Source: an uncultured Bacteroides sp.
GTDB lineage: Bacteria > Bacteroidota > Bacteroidia > Bacteroidales > Bacteroidaceae
DNA length: 48,170 nucleotides
Direction: 5' to 3'
Assembly (NCBI GenBank): GCA_949289345.1
Contig: CASENS010000002.1
Span: forward strand, 1 to 48,170
Shown: in pieces, positions 32,275-41,704 of the stretch
Layout of the letters: the number at the start of each line of letters is the position of its first letter
How positions within the stretch are numbered: the first letter of the stretch is position 1
Program-made: the position numbers and the translations under genes
Notes under the pieces: generated by a model
Database searches by the model: none
Seen by the model: the letters and a program-made list of their open reading frames with translations, nothing else
What the model was told of the DNA's origin: nothing

Positions 32275-34164
32275 ATGTCCGACAGTCTCACACTCCACGT
32301 CCAACGCCAGCAGTTGTTGCTGCATATGGAATATGAACACGAAAAAGAAGAGTTCCGCCGCCAGACTGAAACAATGGGTGTGGCACGCAAGGTAAAGCGC
32401 GGTCTGTGCTGGTATCCCGTCACGACGGGGCGCAACTATTACAATTCACTGAACCAGTTAGTCATAGAAGTGACACGTATGGAGGATACAGACATTGAGC
32501 ACAATTTCGAGTATGGACGTCCCGTCTGTTTCTTCCGCGTAACTCATGAAGGACGCCTCAGCTATTTCAATTTCCAAGCGACAGTAAGTTATGCTGACGA
32601 GACGCGCATGGTGGTGGTAATGCCCAATGCAGGCGCCGTGCTGGATGTACAGGGAGAAGACAGACTGGGGGTGCAGCTCTTCTTCGACGAGACCAGTTAC
32701 CGCACCATGTTCGAAGCATTGGAAGACGTGCTACGGGCTAAGGGGAACAGGCTAGCCGAGTTGCGCGACGCACTGTTAGGCACTGTGAAACCCGGCTTCC
32801 GGCAACTGTATCCCACACGTTTCCCTTGGTTGAACGCAGCCCAGGAAGCAGCCGTGAATCGTGTACTTTGCGCTCGCGACGTGGCCATTGTCCACGGTCC
32901 TCCGGGTACCGGTAAAACGACCACGCTTGTGGAAGCCATCTATGAAACGCTGCATCGTGAACCACAAGTGTTAGTCTGCGCACAAAGCAACACCGCCGTC
33001 GACTGGATTGCGGAAAAACTGATGGACCGCGGACTGAGCGTACTTCGCATCGGAAATCCCACTCGAGTAAACGACAAAATGCTGTCCTTTACATACGAAC
33101 GCCGTTTCGAGGCCCATCCCGCTTATCCCGAATTATGGGGCATACGCAAGGAACTGCGAAGGATGAAAGGAGAAATCCGGCGAAGAAGTTACACCGAACG
33201 CGAAGCTTTGCGCAGCCGCCTGAGCCGTTTGAACGATCGCGCCACAGCCTTGGAAGTGCAAATCAACGCCGATTTGTTGGACGGCGCCCATGTAATAGCT
33301 TCCACCTTGGTGAGCAGCAACCACCGCCTGCTCAATGGACACCGCTTCGGCACACTCTTCATTGACGAAGCCGCACAAGCCCTTGAAGCCGCTTGCTGGA
33401 TAGCCATCCGGAAGGCCGACCGTGTGGTTCTGGCCGGCGACCATCAGCAGTTGCCACCTACCATAAAATGCTACGAGGCTCTGAAAGGAGGATTAGGACA
33501 TACACTCATGGAAACTGTAGTAGACAAGAAGCCCGAAGTCGTGTCTTTGCTTACCGTACAATATCGGATGAACGAGGAAATCATGCGCTTCTCCTCCGAA
33601 TGGTTTTACGGCGGACAATTGCAAGCTGCCCCGGAGGTTCGCAATAGGGGGATACTTGACTGGGACTCGCCCATCTCGTGGATAGACACATCAGGCAAGG
33701 AGTTCAAGGAGGAGTTTGTGGGCGAGAGTTTCGGCCGCATCAACCGGCAGGAAGCCGACTTGTTGCTGGACGAACTGCAGAAGTACATCACACGCATAGG
33801 CGGCACCCGCATCTTGGAGGAACGAATCGATTTCGGCATCATTTCGCCTTACAAGGCGCAAGTGCAATATCTGAGAGGCAAGATAAAGTCATCCTCCTCA
33901 CTCCGCCCCTACCGCCAACTACTCACGGTAAATACCGTGGATGGTTTTCAAGGACAGGAACGTGACGTTGTTTTCATCAGTCTGGTACGTGCCAACGACG
34001 AAGGACAAATAGGTTTTCTTGGCGACCTACGCCGCATGAATGTCGCCATGACCCGTGCCCGCATGAAGTTGGTCATCATGGGCGAGGCATCCACATTAGG
34101 GCACCACGCATTCTACCGGAAACTGTTGGGGCACATACAAACCACAAGCGGGGATATAAAATGA
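32275..34164 (+). CDS. UPF1/DNA2-like superfamily 1 helicase
   Basis: A 629-residue SF1B helicase of the IGHMBP2/UPF1/DNA2 group. Residues 1-185 form an N-terminal OB/stalk-like part; the motor follows: Walker A GPPGTGKTT at 208-216, AQSNTAVDW (motif Ia), Walker B FIDEAAQA with DEAA at 364-367, GDHQQLPPT (motif III), QYRMNEEIM (motif IV), TVDGFQGQERDVV (motif V) and NVAMTRAR (motif VI). It unwinds DNA or RNA using ATP; the role in Bacteroides is not settled, with RNA metabolism or replication repair most likely. The start was set from the promoter. Confidence 0.9.
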   Translation: MSDSLTLHVQRQQLLLHMEYEHEKEEFRRQTETMGVARKVKRGLCWYPVTTGRNYYNSLNQLVIEVTRMEDTDIEHNFEYGRPVCFFRVTHEGRLSYFNFQATVSYADETRMVVVMPNAGAVLDVQGEDRLGVQLFFDETSYRTMFEALEDVLRAKGNRLAELRDALLGTVKPGFRQLYPTRFPWLNAAQEAAVNRVLCARDVAIVHGPPGTGKTTTLVEAIYETLHREPQVLVCAQSNTAVDWIAEKLMDRGLSVLRIGNPTRVNDKMLSFTYERRFEAHPAYPELWGIRKELRRMKGEIRRRSYTEREALRSRLSRLNDRATALEVQINADLLDGAHVIASTLVSSNHRLLNGHRFGTLFIDEAAQALEAACWIAIRKADRVVLAGDHQQLPPTIKCYEALKGGLGHTLMETVVDKKPEVVSLLTVQYRMNEEIMRFSSEWFYGGQLQAAPEVRNRGILDWDSPISWIDTSGKEFKEEFVGESFGRINRQEADLLLDELQKYITRIGGTRILEERIDFGIISPYKAQVQYLRGKIKSSSSLRPYRQLLTVNTVDGFQGQERDVVFISLVRANDEGQIGFLGDLRRMNVAMTRARMKLVIMGEASTLGHHAFYRKLLGHIQTTSGDIK

Positions 34165-34191
34165 GGAGGGCATGCAGCAAACACGCCCTCC
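34165..34191. terminator. Hairpin between convergent helicase and M56 genes
   Basis: GGAGGGC (34165-34171) and GCCCTCC (34185-34191) form a perfect 7-bp stem directly after the helicase stop codon. No clear U-run follows on either side. Confidence 0.45.
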
Positions 34192-34217
34192 ACGTCCCAT
34201 GTTTCAGTGGGTATCCT

Positions 34218-36002
34218 TTATTCTTTCGTTAACTTCACGGTCACGACAGGCTCAGCCTTCACCTTGGCCCACGCATAACCGACGTACCCCACTTCCAACG
34301 TAGCATCCTTAGGGGCAGACAACATGAACTTACCGTCCATATCACTCACCACTCCCTTTTGGCTTCCCGCTATCACGATGACCGCTCCGATAATCGGTTC
34401 ACCCTGTTCGTCCGTCACCAAGCCCTGCACCTTCAGGTTGCCCTCGGCATCGTAGGCCGACGCCTTGGTGCTGATTTCGATAACACCATCCTTGCCTTTC
34501 TCGCCGTACTTCCTTACAGCTTCTTCATCTTTCAAGACTATGATAGAGGATATTTCATCCGCTTTCAGCTCATTCCTCTGCATGCCTTCCTTCACCTCGC
34601 CATCGACTACGAGCAACGCCTTATCGGCATCCAGCTGTTTGGGCGGATTACCCTTTCCTCCGCCTACCACGATCACATCCCCTTTGGCCAGCCCCCAACC
34701 AAACGTATTCGCAAAGACAACAGGTACCGTGTACTTCACCGCCACGGCCTTGCCATCCTGCATACCGGGCTTCCATCGGGGCATGGCTTTCACTACCCGG
34801 ATGGCTTCGGCGTCCATCTGCGGGTGTACGCTGCGAAGGACTTGTACGTCGGTGAGGCTTCCTTCCTTATCGACAACGAACTGCACCACCACATTTCCCT
34901 GCGTGCCCTTGGCTCTCAGTTCTTCGGGATAGCGGAGGTTGTTCTTCAGGAACTCCATCATCGCTTGCATGCCTCCGGGAAACTCCGGCATTACATCCAC
35001 CGCGGCGTAGATGCTGTCCTTTGGCGCGATTTCCGCCCGGCTTGCTTGGAGGTTTTCTACTAAATTCGTAACTTTGGCACTCGAAACCTCATGGGTAACT
35101 TGAGAGACTTCAGGACGGGCAAAGGCGGTCATTGTCAACGCTGCCAACGGGAGTACGTAAGCGTACTTCATCCGTGCCCACGGATTGGATCTTTTCTTCA
35201 TCATCATAGTGATACGTTTTTTAAGTGAACTGTGATTTAAGCTGTTGGCCATAGAGTAGAGCCTTGTGCCAACAGCTTTCTTTATTAATAATAATTGGTA
35301 TTCTTTCGCGTTGACACCCTCACGGAGCACGGCTTCATCAGCTTCGTACTCGTGAACACTTTGTAACTCACGCTTCAAGAGCCACGCTGCGGGGTTAAAC
35401 CATTGCACGAAGCAACACAAGTCGGCCAGCAACACGTCCCACGAATGTCCCAATCGGATGTGCGCCCGCTCATGAATCAGTATCTCACGCCCGTTCTCCT
35501 CCAAATCTTTGCGGGAGATAACGATGAAACGCATCCAGCTAAACGGAGCTATCTGATGTTCGTGTACCACCAATTTCATACCCCGTCTGGCTCCCGGCAA
35601 ATAATCCTCTACCTGCTCGAACCGACCCGCACGAAGCAACAACACCAGCCGCCCCAACGACCAAAGGTTCCGCAAGAGAAAAAAGGCAACGCCTACACCA
35701 TATAATATAAGCAACGTCTGTAGCCAAAGTGGGGTGTCGGGCTGAGCAACGCTGACCTCTTCGGACACACTGACAGGCATCAACCACTGCTCCAGCGTCA
35801 GCAAGGGTTGTTGCATCGGCACCGGCCGCTTCACACCGACTTCCACCAGCGGCAACACCGCCGACAACATCAGCAAGCCCAACAAGGCAAACCGATTGAA
35901 CCGATGAAAGGTCTCCCGACTCAGCAGCCACTTGTAGAAGAGGTAGAACACCGCCAGACAGAGTGAAGACTTTACTGTATATATAAAGAAGATCCCCATC
36001 AT
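34218..36002 (-). CDS. BlaR1/MecR1-type M56 sensor protease fused to TonB and CarboxypepD-like domains
   Basis: A 594-residue membrane protein. Residues 1-290 are an M56 (BlaR1/MecR1) domain with four membrane segments and zinc motif HERAH (177-181), plus HEYEADE (217-223) as third ligand region. In BlaR1 this domain cuts the BlaI repressor. Residues about 335-430 are a TonB C-terminal domain (FPGGMQAMMEFL, NVVVQFVVDKEG). Residues about 455-512 resemble a TonB-receptor plug (VIEISTK), and 524-594 are a CarboxypepD_reg-like beta sandwich (VQGLVTDEQGEPIIGA). The penicillin-binding sensor of BlaR1 is replaced by these. It follows the thioredoxin gene by 12 bases in the blaI operon. Confidence 0.85.
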   Translation of the reverse strand: MMGIFFIYTVKSSLCLAVFYLFYKWLLSRETFHRFNRFALLGLLMLSAVLPLVEVGVKRPVPMQQPLLTLEQWLMPVSVSEEVSVAQPDTPLWLQTLLILYGVGVAFFLLRNLWSLGRLVLLLRAGRFEQVEDYLPGARRGMKLVVHEHQIAPFSWMRFIVISRKDLEENGREILIHERAHIRLGHSWDVLLADLCCFVQWFNPAAWLLKRELQSVHEYEADEAVLREGVNAKEYQLLLIKKAVGTRLYSMANSLNHSSLKKRITMMMKKRSNPWARMKYAYVLPLAALTMTAFARPEVSQVTHEVSSAKVTNLVENLQASRAEIAPKDSIYAAVDVMPEFPGGMQAMMEFLKNNLRYPEELRAKGTQGNVVVQFVVDKEGSLTDVQVLRSVHPQMDAEAIRVVKAMPRWKPGMQDGKAVAVKYTVPVVFANTFGWGLAKGDVIVVGGGKGNPPKQLDADKALLVVDGEVKEGMQRNELKADEISSIIVLKDEEAVRKYGEKGKDGVIEISTKASAYDAEGNLKVQGLVTDEQGEPIIGAVIVIAGSQKGVVSDMDGKFMLSAPKDATLEVGYVGYAWAKVKAEPVVTVKLTKE

Positions 36003-36014
36003 TCCACTCCTTTC

Positions 36015-38531
36015 TTATTTTTCTTTCTCAACCAGCTTCACGCACTCCAGCAGTTCGTCACGTTTCTGTCGGCTGGTTCCTTCCACCATCTTACGGATGA
36101 TGCCTTTCCGGTCTACGACTACCGTCAAAGGCGTCGGCCCCACACCGAACTTCTGAAACATGTCCATCGCGTCAGTCACCTGAACAAACCGGAACTTCTG
36201 CCGTTCCACAATCCGGCGGATATCCTCTGCCGTATTCCACGTCACGGCCAGATAGTTCACCTCCGGACAAATGTCGAGCCACGTACTCAGTTCGGGCATC
36301 TCTTTGATGCAAGGGCCGCAACCGGTATACCAGAAGTTCAGCACCAACGGCTTACCCAGCGTAGACTGCTCAGTCCACACCCGTCCCTTCGTGTCCGTCA
36401 GGCGGAATGTCCCTATCGCATCGCCCGGCTGAAGTTTGAGTGGAGTATTAGCCGTAGCCATGGAGACAAACCGGGTCATCTGGCTCGCCCGCTTCAGCCA
36501 ATCATCGGCATCGCAGACTTTATCCATCGGAATGGCATAACGCTTGCTCTCTTCACTCAATGCAACGCCCGTAATGAAAATCGCCTTCTCACCCTTTTCG
36601 TTCCGCAAAATAGCCATGTTGTAAGACCGACGGTCCAAATCCGAAGGCAGTTCACTGAAAAAGAGCCCGTCTATCAGATACTTCGGTTTGATCCTATCAG
36701 CATGTAACACCTCACGCAATTGCCTCATCATTTCTTCCATTCCGGGAAAGCCGAGATGTTGATAAACGACTTCTCCGTTTTTCCCTAAGATGAGATATGC
36801 AGGAATTCCCTCGAAACCATACAATTGCATCAAGGAACGATGCTGTTCATTGCTTAAGTAATAATGCTCGCCATGAACATCGGCAATCATCTTCTTCCAC
36901 AATACTTTCGGTGAACTTTCATCGGTCAGGAATACATAATCAATAGGTTCTGCTTTCAGACTATCCTTCATAGGTTCCATCATCTTCATGGCTCGGCGGC
37001 AAGGACCGCACCACGTTGCCCAAAAGTCTATAAGTACGATTCTTTCTTTATGTTTGGTAGCAATGGCTTGCAAAATAGCTTCCCCTCTCAACGCAGTGTC
37101 CAACTGACAGACGGTATAACCCTGTCCGATTGTATCAGTAGCAAGAGCCGTTGTGTAATCGCGATGCTTAGCATAAATATATTCACGTATGGCAGGTGTA
37201 TGAAGTTCGTCTACTTGGGCCAATAACGAATCTGGAAGCGGCATCATTCTACCCAGCCTGTCACTTATTTGTTTTAAATCTCTGTTTCTTAAATCCTTGC
37301 ACCAAGCATATTCTTCCCGTACCAATCCTACTTTTTCCAATTGCTCCAGAATCACTTCATACCCGGTCGTCATCATCATACCGGCCGAACGAATGGAATC
37401 CATAGCCAGAATCTCATCCCGGAAATGTTCTCCCTCAGTCAGATCTCCCCGCTTCTGCCCTTCACCTCTGGGCGAGTAAGCTATGATATATTTAGCACTT
37501 GATACATTACTGAATGTCTTCGCCTTTAGTTCGAGCTGCAACAGTTGCTTGACAGGTATGCTCAGCGAAACATCATCTGCAATTTTCTGTCGCATACTTT
37601 CATAATAAGCAAGTGATTTCCGCTTTAATTCCTCAACGGACATCGTTCCTATATTTTCGAGTCCTTCCGTCACATCCAATTGGTAACGGTCATCAGCCAA
37701 TATCGTATTCAGTCCGTCATAGTCTCCTTCAAACCATACTTTCTGCACCTCTTTATATTCGTCAGCAAAAAGATGGGTATCCGCCATTTGCAGGGCATGA
37801 TAATCCACCGTCATAGTAACATCACTGCCCGGGACGACAAAGATTGAAAACTGATGCTTTCCAATGAAAATGGTCTTTAAACCCGGATGAGTCAGATAGT
37901 CGTTTATCACACAGACACCATCCTTTGCTTCAACCGGATAAGGTAAAAACCAAGCTCCCCACTCCTTCAGCTGATAACGGATACTGCCGGGAGAATATTC
38001 GCCAAGAAAACGAACCGTGATACGGAATTTCCCAAAACAGGGAACAGCTTCCGGTAAGGGACGTTCATAATCAAGCTGATGGGTAACCAGATGTTCCGGC
38101 AATTTCATCTCCGGCTTTTGCCCATCCAGATGCACCTGCATCACCTTCCATCCACCGGCTACTTCTTCCAAGAAGTCGAATGTTTCTGTCGTAACCGGAA
38201 GAGGGGAAAATGTCAAAGTCATACTGACCTTGGCACCACCCGATATTTTCCTTACCCGGTCTGTTGATATACCTTGAGTACCTTTCAACGCATACCGTTT
38301 ACCTGCCGAAACCAAAACGGCTGACGAGTCCACCCTGATTTCATCACCTAAAGCCCGAGCATAAAAGTCAGCCTCCAACACGGTACTATCTTCATAAAAC
38401 GTCACACGACGTATCTCCAAACTCGTATTGCTCCCCAGGAAATGCGGCTTCTCCACCACCTTCACTTGCGCTACAGCAGAAAGCATCCACGCGAAGAACA
38501 AGCAACTGAACCCTATTCTATAACCCTTCAT
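36015..38531 (-). CDS. Exported protein with two TlpA-like thioredoxin domains
   Basis: An 838-residue exported protein with a signal peptide (1-21, ending SAVAQ). The first 480 residues have no catalytic motif I recognise; residues about 165-290 resemble the DUF4369-type sandwich that often precedes thiol-disulfide oxidoreductases. Then follow two TlpA/ResA-like domains, the first with WATWCGPC (CGPC at 508-511) and the second with WYTGCGPC (738-741). Each has the family cis-proline region (GIPAYLILG and VGPTPLTVVV). It probably reduces or rearranges disulfides in the periplasm. It overlaps the BlaI-type regulator by 4 bases and precedes the M56 gene, so it is the target gene of the regulator-sensor pair. 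Confidence 0.83.
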   Translation of the reverse strand: MKGYRIGFSCLFFAWMLSAVAQVKVVEKPHFLGSNTSLEIRRVTFYEDSTVLEADFYARALGDEIRVDSSAVLVSAGKRYALKGTQGISTDRVRKISGGAKVSMTLTFSPLPVTTETFDFLEEVAGGWKVMQVHLDGQKPEMKLPEHLVTHQLDYERPLPEAVPCFGKFRITVRFLGEYSPGSIRYQLKEWGAWFLPYPVEAKDGVCVINDYLTHPGLKTIFIGKHQFSIFVVPGSDVTMTVDYHALQMADTHLFADEYKEVQKVWFEGDYDGLNTILADDRYQLDVTEGLENIGTMSVEELKRKSLAYYESMRQKIADDVSLSIPVKQLLQLELKAKTFSNVSSAKYIIAYSPRGEGQKRGDLTEGEHFRDEILAMDSIRSAGMMMTTGYEVILEQLEKVGLVREEYAWCKDLRNRDLKQISDRLGRMMPLPDSLLAQVDELHTPAIREYIYAKHRDYTTALATDTIGQGYTVCQLDTALRGEAILQAIATKHKERIVLIDFWATWCGPCRRAMKMMEPMKDSLKAEPIDYVFLTDESSPKVLWKKMIADVHGEHYYLSNEQHRSLMQLYGFEGIPAYLILGKNGEVVYQHLGFPGMEEMMRQLREVLHADRIKPKYLIDGLFFSELPSDLDRRSYNMAILRNEKGEKAIFITGVALSEESKRYAIPMDKVCDADDWLKRASQMTRFVSMATANTPLKLQPGDAIGTFRLTDTKGRVWTEQSTLGKPLVLNFWYTGCGPCIKEMPELSTWLDICPEVNYLAVTWNTAEDIRRIVERQKFRFVQVTDAMDMFQKFGVGPTPLTVVVDRKGIIRKMVEGTSRQKRDELLECVKLVEKEK

Positions 38532-38887
38532 TTCCCTTCCTCCACCTCTTTAATCAGCTGCTTCAGCTCGTCCAGCGAAATATCCTCTTCCTGCACCAAT
38601 GATGACACGGCACTCAGATAAGAATTATTGAAATACTTGCCGATGACACCCCGCAGGGTGCGGCGGCTGAAGTCCTCGCGGCTCACCACGGCATAATATT
38701 GATAGGTGTTGCCATACGCCTTATGCGCCACGTAGCCCTTCTCCTCCAGTCCCCGCACGATGGTAGACAGCGTGTTGAAGTGAGGCTTCGGCTCATCGTA
38801 GAACGCCAATATCTCTTTGACAAACAGCGGGCCTTTCTCCCAGAAGTAGCCCATGATTTCTTCTTCTTTCGCGGTCAATCCTTTCAT
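38528..38887 (-). CDS. BlaI/MecI family repressor
   Basis: A 119-residue BlaI/MecI/CopY-type winged-helix repressor. The N-terminal part LTAKEEEIMGYFWEKGPLFVKEI and HFNTLSTIVRGLEEKGYVAHKA (quoted to mark helix and wing) is the DNA-binding domain, and the C-terminal part (about 75-119) is the dimer helix pair. A strong Shine-Dalgarno (AGGAGG) directly before the ATG at 38887 fixes the start; a TTG at 38908 would read through the ribosome site. In this family the repressor is cut by a BlaR1-type protease, and one is encoded two genes downstream. It probably represses this operon at the dyads at 38922-38959. Confidence 0.9.
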   Translation of the reverse strand: MKGLTAKEEEIMGYFWEKGPLFVKEILAFYDEPKPHFNTLSTIVRGLEEKGYVAHKAYGNTYQYYAVVSREDFSRRTLRGVIGKYFNNSYLSAVSSLVQEEDISLDELKQLIKEVEEGK

Positions 38888-38921
38888 ACTTCCTCCTTTT
38901 TTCCGCAAATAACGAGATAAT

Positions 38922-38959
38922 TTAGTTCATAAACTAATTATTCTAGTTAATTATAACTA
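38922..38959. promoter_or_regulatory. Two dyads, likely BlaI-type operators
   Basis: TTAGTT-CATA-AACTAA (38922-38937) and TAGTTA-ATTA-TAACTA (38944-38959) are perfect inverted repeats with the same 4-base spacing, 22 bases apart from start to start, which puts them on one face of the helix. A further half-site TTTAGTTT lies at about 38965-38972. They precede the BlaI-type gene. The known BlaI/MecI operators are also short paired dyads, though with a TACA/TGTA core. Confidence 0.55.
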
Positions 38960-39216
38960 AAATCTTTAGTTTGCAAAAGGACTTTCTATTTATGGTGACA
39001 TAAATCCGTATAAACAACGATGATACGCCGACAGTAAAAAGTGAAGCACTGTTTCGTTGCAACCCATTATTAATCGAATAAAATTTAATTTAACAAACAG
39101 AATTGGCATCCAACAGTGCTTTGTCCTCCAAAATACAAATAAATGAACAGCCGGGTCTTGCCGCGAATCTCACAAAAACCGCATGCGCCTGATTTACAGC
39201 CGATTACACAGGAAAG

Positions 39217-39322
39217 AAACACTTAACTGTTTGCATTCCAACACTTAACTATTTGCTCAAAAACAGTTAAGTGTTTAGTGGTGAAACACTTAACTTCCGG
39301 AGATGTAACGGTTAAGTGTTTC
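39217..39322. repeat. Cluster of five ACTTAAC motifs in both orientations
   Basis: The motif AAACACTTAACTGTTT (39217-39232) recurs as CAACACTTAACTATT (39240-39254), inverted and perfect at 39261-39276, direct at 39284-39296 and inverted at 39310-39322. Five copies in 106 bases, in a 609-base gap (38888-39496) without a gene. Copies 1 and 3 could form a 16-bp stem. Confidence 0.7.
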
Positions 39323-39460
39323 TTGAACAACGCCTTAAAGTCTTTTGGGACATGGAAATTTGTTTGACAAATCTAAGATTTTCAATAACGGGAGCTATGT
39401 TTTGCAGTCACTAAAGCGGAAATAATCGGATGCATATAGTCGGCAGAACCCAAGAAACCG

Positions 39461-39468
39461 TATCTTTG
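39461..39468 (+). promoter_or_regulatory. -7 element of the radical SAM gene
   Basis: TATCTTTG is an exact TAnnTTTG match 28 bases before the start codon. No TTTG is seen at -33. Confidence 0.5.
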
Positions 39469-39496
39469 CAACCGGAAAAACATAAGCAAGCAACGG

Positions 39497-40432
39497 ATGG
39501 ACTCAAAAAAAACACTCTACAATGACTTTCCCACCTTCTTGAAGCGCTACTTTCCCTTCAAGGTGCAAAAGATTTCGCTGAACGCGGGATTTACTTGCCC
39601 CAACCGGGACGGCACGCGAGGTTATGGCGGCTGCACATACTGCAACAACCAGACGTTCAGTCCGGACTATTGCCATACGGAGAAACCGGTGGCGGTGCAG
39701 TTAGAGGAGGGGAAGGCTTTCTTCGCCCACAAATATCCGGAAATGAAATACTTGGCTTACTTCCAGGCTTACACCAACACGTATGGCGAACTGGAAGAGC
39801 TGAAGCGCAAATATGAAGAAGCACTGGCAGTGGACGATGTAGTGGGACTGGTCATAGGCACACGTCCCGACTGCATGCCTTCCGCCCTGCTGGATTATCT
39901 GACGGAACTGAACCGCCAGACCTTCCTACTGGTGGAGTACGGCATTGAAAGTACTTTGGAACGCACTTTGCTTCGCATAAACCGCGGACATACTTGGCGA
40001 ACCACCGTAGACACCGTGGAGCATACCGCCGCAAGAGGCATACGGACGGGCGCCCACGTTATCCTCGGCCTGCCGGGCGAGTCGCGTACAGACATCCTGC
40101 ACCAGGCTGCGGACATCTCGAATCTACCCTTGACTACGCTGAAACTGCACCAACTCCAGCTGATACGCGGCACCCGCATGGCGCATGAATATGAGACCTC
40201 GCCCGCCGATTTTCACCTCTTTCACAATGTGGATGAATACATCGACCTGGTCATTGACTACATCCAGCGTCTGCGCCCCGACTTAGTACTGGAACGGTTT
40301 GTATCCCAGTCACCCCGTGAACTACTCATTGCGCCCGATTGGGGACTGAAAAACTATGAATTTAACCATCGGTTGCAAAAAAGAATGAAAGAACGTGGGG
40401 CTTATCAAGGTAAAATGGTTGGAAATCCATAA
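39497..40432 (+). CDS. TIGR01212/YhcC family radical SAM protein
   Basis: A 311-residue radical SAM enzyme. The cluster cysteines are Cys34, Cys46 and Cys49 in the YhcC-type pattern (TCPNRDGTRGYGGCTYCN). Further family segments are YGIESTLERTLLRINRGH, GAHVILGLPGESR and LKLHQLQLIRGTRMAHEY. The reaction of YhcC-like proteins is not settled; relatives are involved in elongator-type (Elp3-like) chemistry. It is transcribed alone, 40 bases before the flavo-diiron gene, which has its own promoter. Confidence 0.9.
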   Translation: MDSKKTLYNDFPTFLKRYFPFKVQKISLNAGFTCPNRDGTRGYGGCTYCNNQTFSPDYCHTEKPVAVQLEEGKAFFAHKYPEMKYLAYFQAYTNTYGELEELKRKYEEALAVDDVVGLVIGTRPDCMPSALLDYLTELNRQTFLLVEYGIESTLERTLLRINRGHTWRTTVDTVEHTAARGIRTGAHVILGLPGESRTDILHQAADISNLPLTTLKLHQLQLIRGTRMAHEYETSPADFHLFHNVDEYIDLVIDYIQRLRPDLVLERFVSQSPRELLIAPDWGLKNYEFNHRLQKRMKERGAYQGKMVGNP

Positions 40433-40439
40433 AAAAGCG

Positions 40440-40447
40440 TACATTTG
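40440..40447 (+). promoter_or_regulatory. -7 element of the FprA gene
   Basis: TACATTTG is an exact TAnnTTTG match, 26 bases before the start codon. Confidence 0.5.
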
Positions 40448-40472
40448 CATGACATATTAATACCATATAGAT

Positions 40473-41672
40473 ATGAACGAGAAGACATTGATTAAAGGCA
40501 AAGTACATTATGTAGGCGTAAACGACCGCAACAAGCATCTCTTTGAAGGCATGTGGCCCTTGCCCTACGGCGTCTCCTACAACTCTTATCTGATTGATGA
40601 CGACATTGTGGCGTTGGTGGATACGGTAGACGCCTGCTTCTTCGAGAGCTATTTGCGCAAGATACGAAGCGTCATTGGCGACCGCCCCATCCAATACCTC
40701 ATCATCAATCACATGGAGCCTGACCATTCCGGTTCCATCCGGCTCATCAAGCAGCAGTATCCGGACATTGTCCTGGTGGGAAACAAGCAGACCTTCGGCA
40801 TGATTGAAGGGTTCTATGGACTGACAGGCGAACGCTACGAGGTGAAGGACGGTGATTTCCTTGACTTGGGACACCACAAATTGCGCTTCTACCTGACTCC
40901 GATGGTGCATTGGCCCGAAACAATGATGACGTTCGATGAAACCGGCGGCATCCTGTTTGCAGGCGACGCTTTCGGCTGCTTCGGCACGTTGGACGGCGGA
41001 TTTATCGACACCCGCATCAAGTTGGATAAATATTGGGACGAAATGGTTCGCTACTACTCCAACATCGTAGGCAAATACGGCAACCCCGTACAGAAAGCCT
41101 TGGCCAAATTGGGCAATCTGCCCATCACGACCATCTGCTCCACGCACGGACCGGTATGGACGGAGAACATAGCACGTGTGGTAGATGTATACGACCGCTT
41201 GAGCCGTTACGAGGCTGAGGAAGGTGTCGTGATAGCCTATGGCACCATGTACGGGCATACGGAGGAAATGGCCGAGGCAATTGCTTCGGAGCTTTCAGCG
41301 CAGGGTATCAAAAACATCGTGCTGCATAACGTGAGCAAAAGCGACCCGTCATATATCCTGATGGACATCTTCAAGTATCGCGGACTGATTGTCGGCAGCC
41401 CAACGTATTGCAACCAGATATATCCGGAAGTAGAAGCGCTGTTGGACAAGATATTGCTGCGTGAGGTGAAAGGCCGCTATTTGGGTTATTTCGGCTCGTT
41501 CTGCTGGGCTGGCGCTGCCGTAAAACGCATGGGTGAGTTTGCCGAAAAGAGCAAATTGGAACTGGTAGGCGACCCTGTAGAAATGAAGCAGGCCATGAAA
41601 CCGCTTAACTACGAACAATGCGCCCACTTGGCAAAAGCCATGGCCGACCGTTTGAAGAAAGACAGGGAATAG
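40473..41672 (+). CDS. FprA family A-type flavoprotein (flavo-diiron protein)
   Basis: A 399-residue flavo-diiron protein, which reduces oxygen to water or nitric oxide to nitrous oxide in anaerobes. Residues 1-250 are a metallo-beta-lactamase fold whose diiron ligands are visible: His80, Glu82 and Asp84-His85 in NHMEPDH, His146, Asp165 in GDAFGCF and His225 in STHGP. Residues 251-399 are a flavodoxin domain with the FMN phosphate loop YGTMYGHTEEM. There is no rubredoxin extension, so a separate electron donor is needed. A protective role against oxygen fits a gut anaerobe. Confidence 0.95.
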   Translation: MNEKTLIKGKVHYVGVNDRNKHLFEGMWPLPYGVSYNSYLIDDDIVALVDTVDACFFESYLRKIRSVIGDRPIQYLIINHMEPDHSGSIRLIKQQYPDIVLVGNKQTFGMIEGFYGLTGERYEVKDGDFLDLGHHKLRFYLTPMVHWPETMMTFDETGGILFAGDAFGCFGTLDGGFIDTRIKLDKYWDEMVRYYSNIVGKYGNPVQKALAKLGNLPITTICSTHGPVWTENIARVVDVYDRLSRYEAEEGVVIAYGTMYGHTEEMAEAIASELSAQGIKNIVLHNVSKSDPSYILMDIFKYRGLIVGSPTYCNQIYPEVEALLDKILLREVKGRYLGYFGSFCWAGAAVKRMGEFAEKSKLELVGDPVEMKQAMKPLNYEQCAHLAKAMADRLKKDRE

Positions 41673-41704
41673 TTGTAAATTATTAATTATAAAATTGTAT
41701 CTTT

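Noticed and set aside
39217-39322. CRISPR-like array
   Set aside because: The repeats are short, in both orientations and unevenly spaced; no cas genes.
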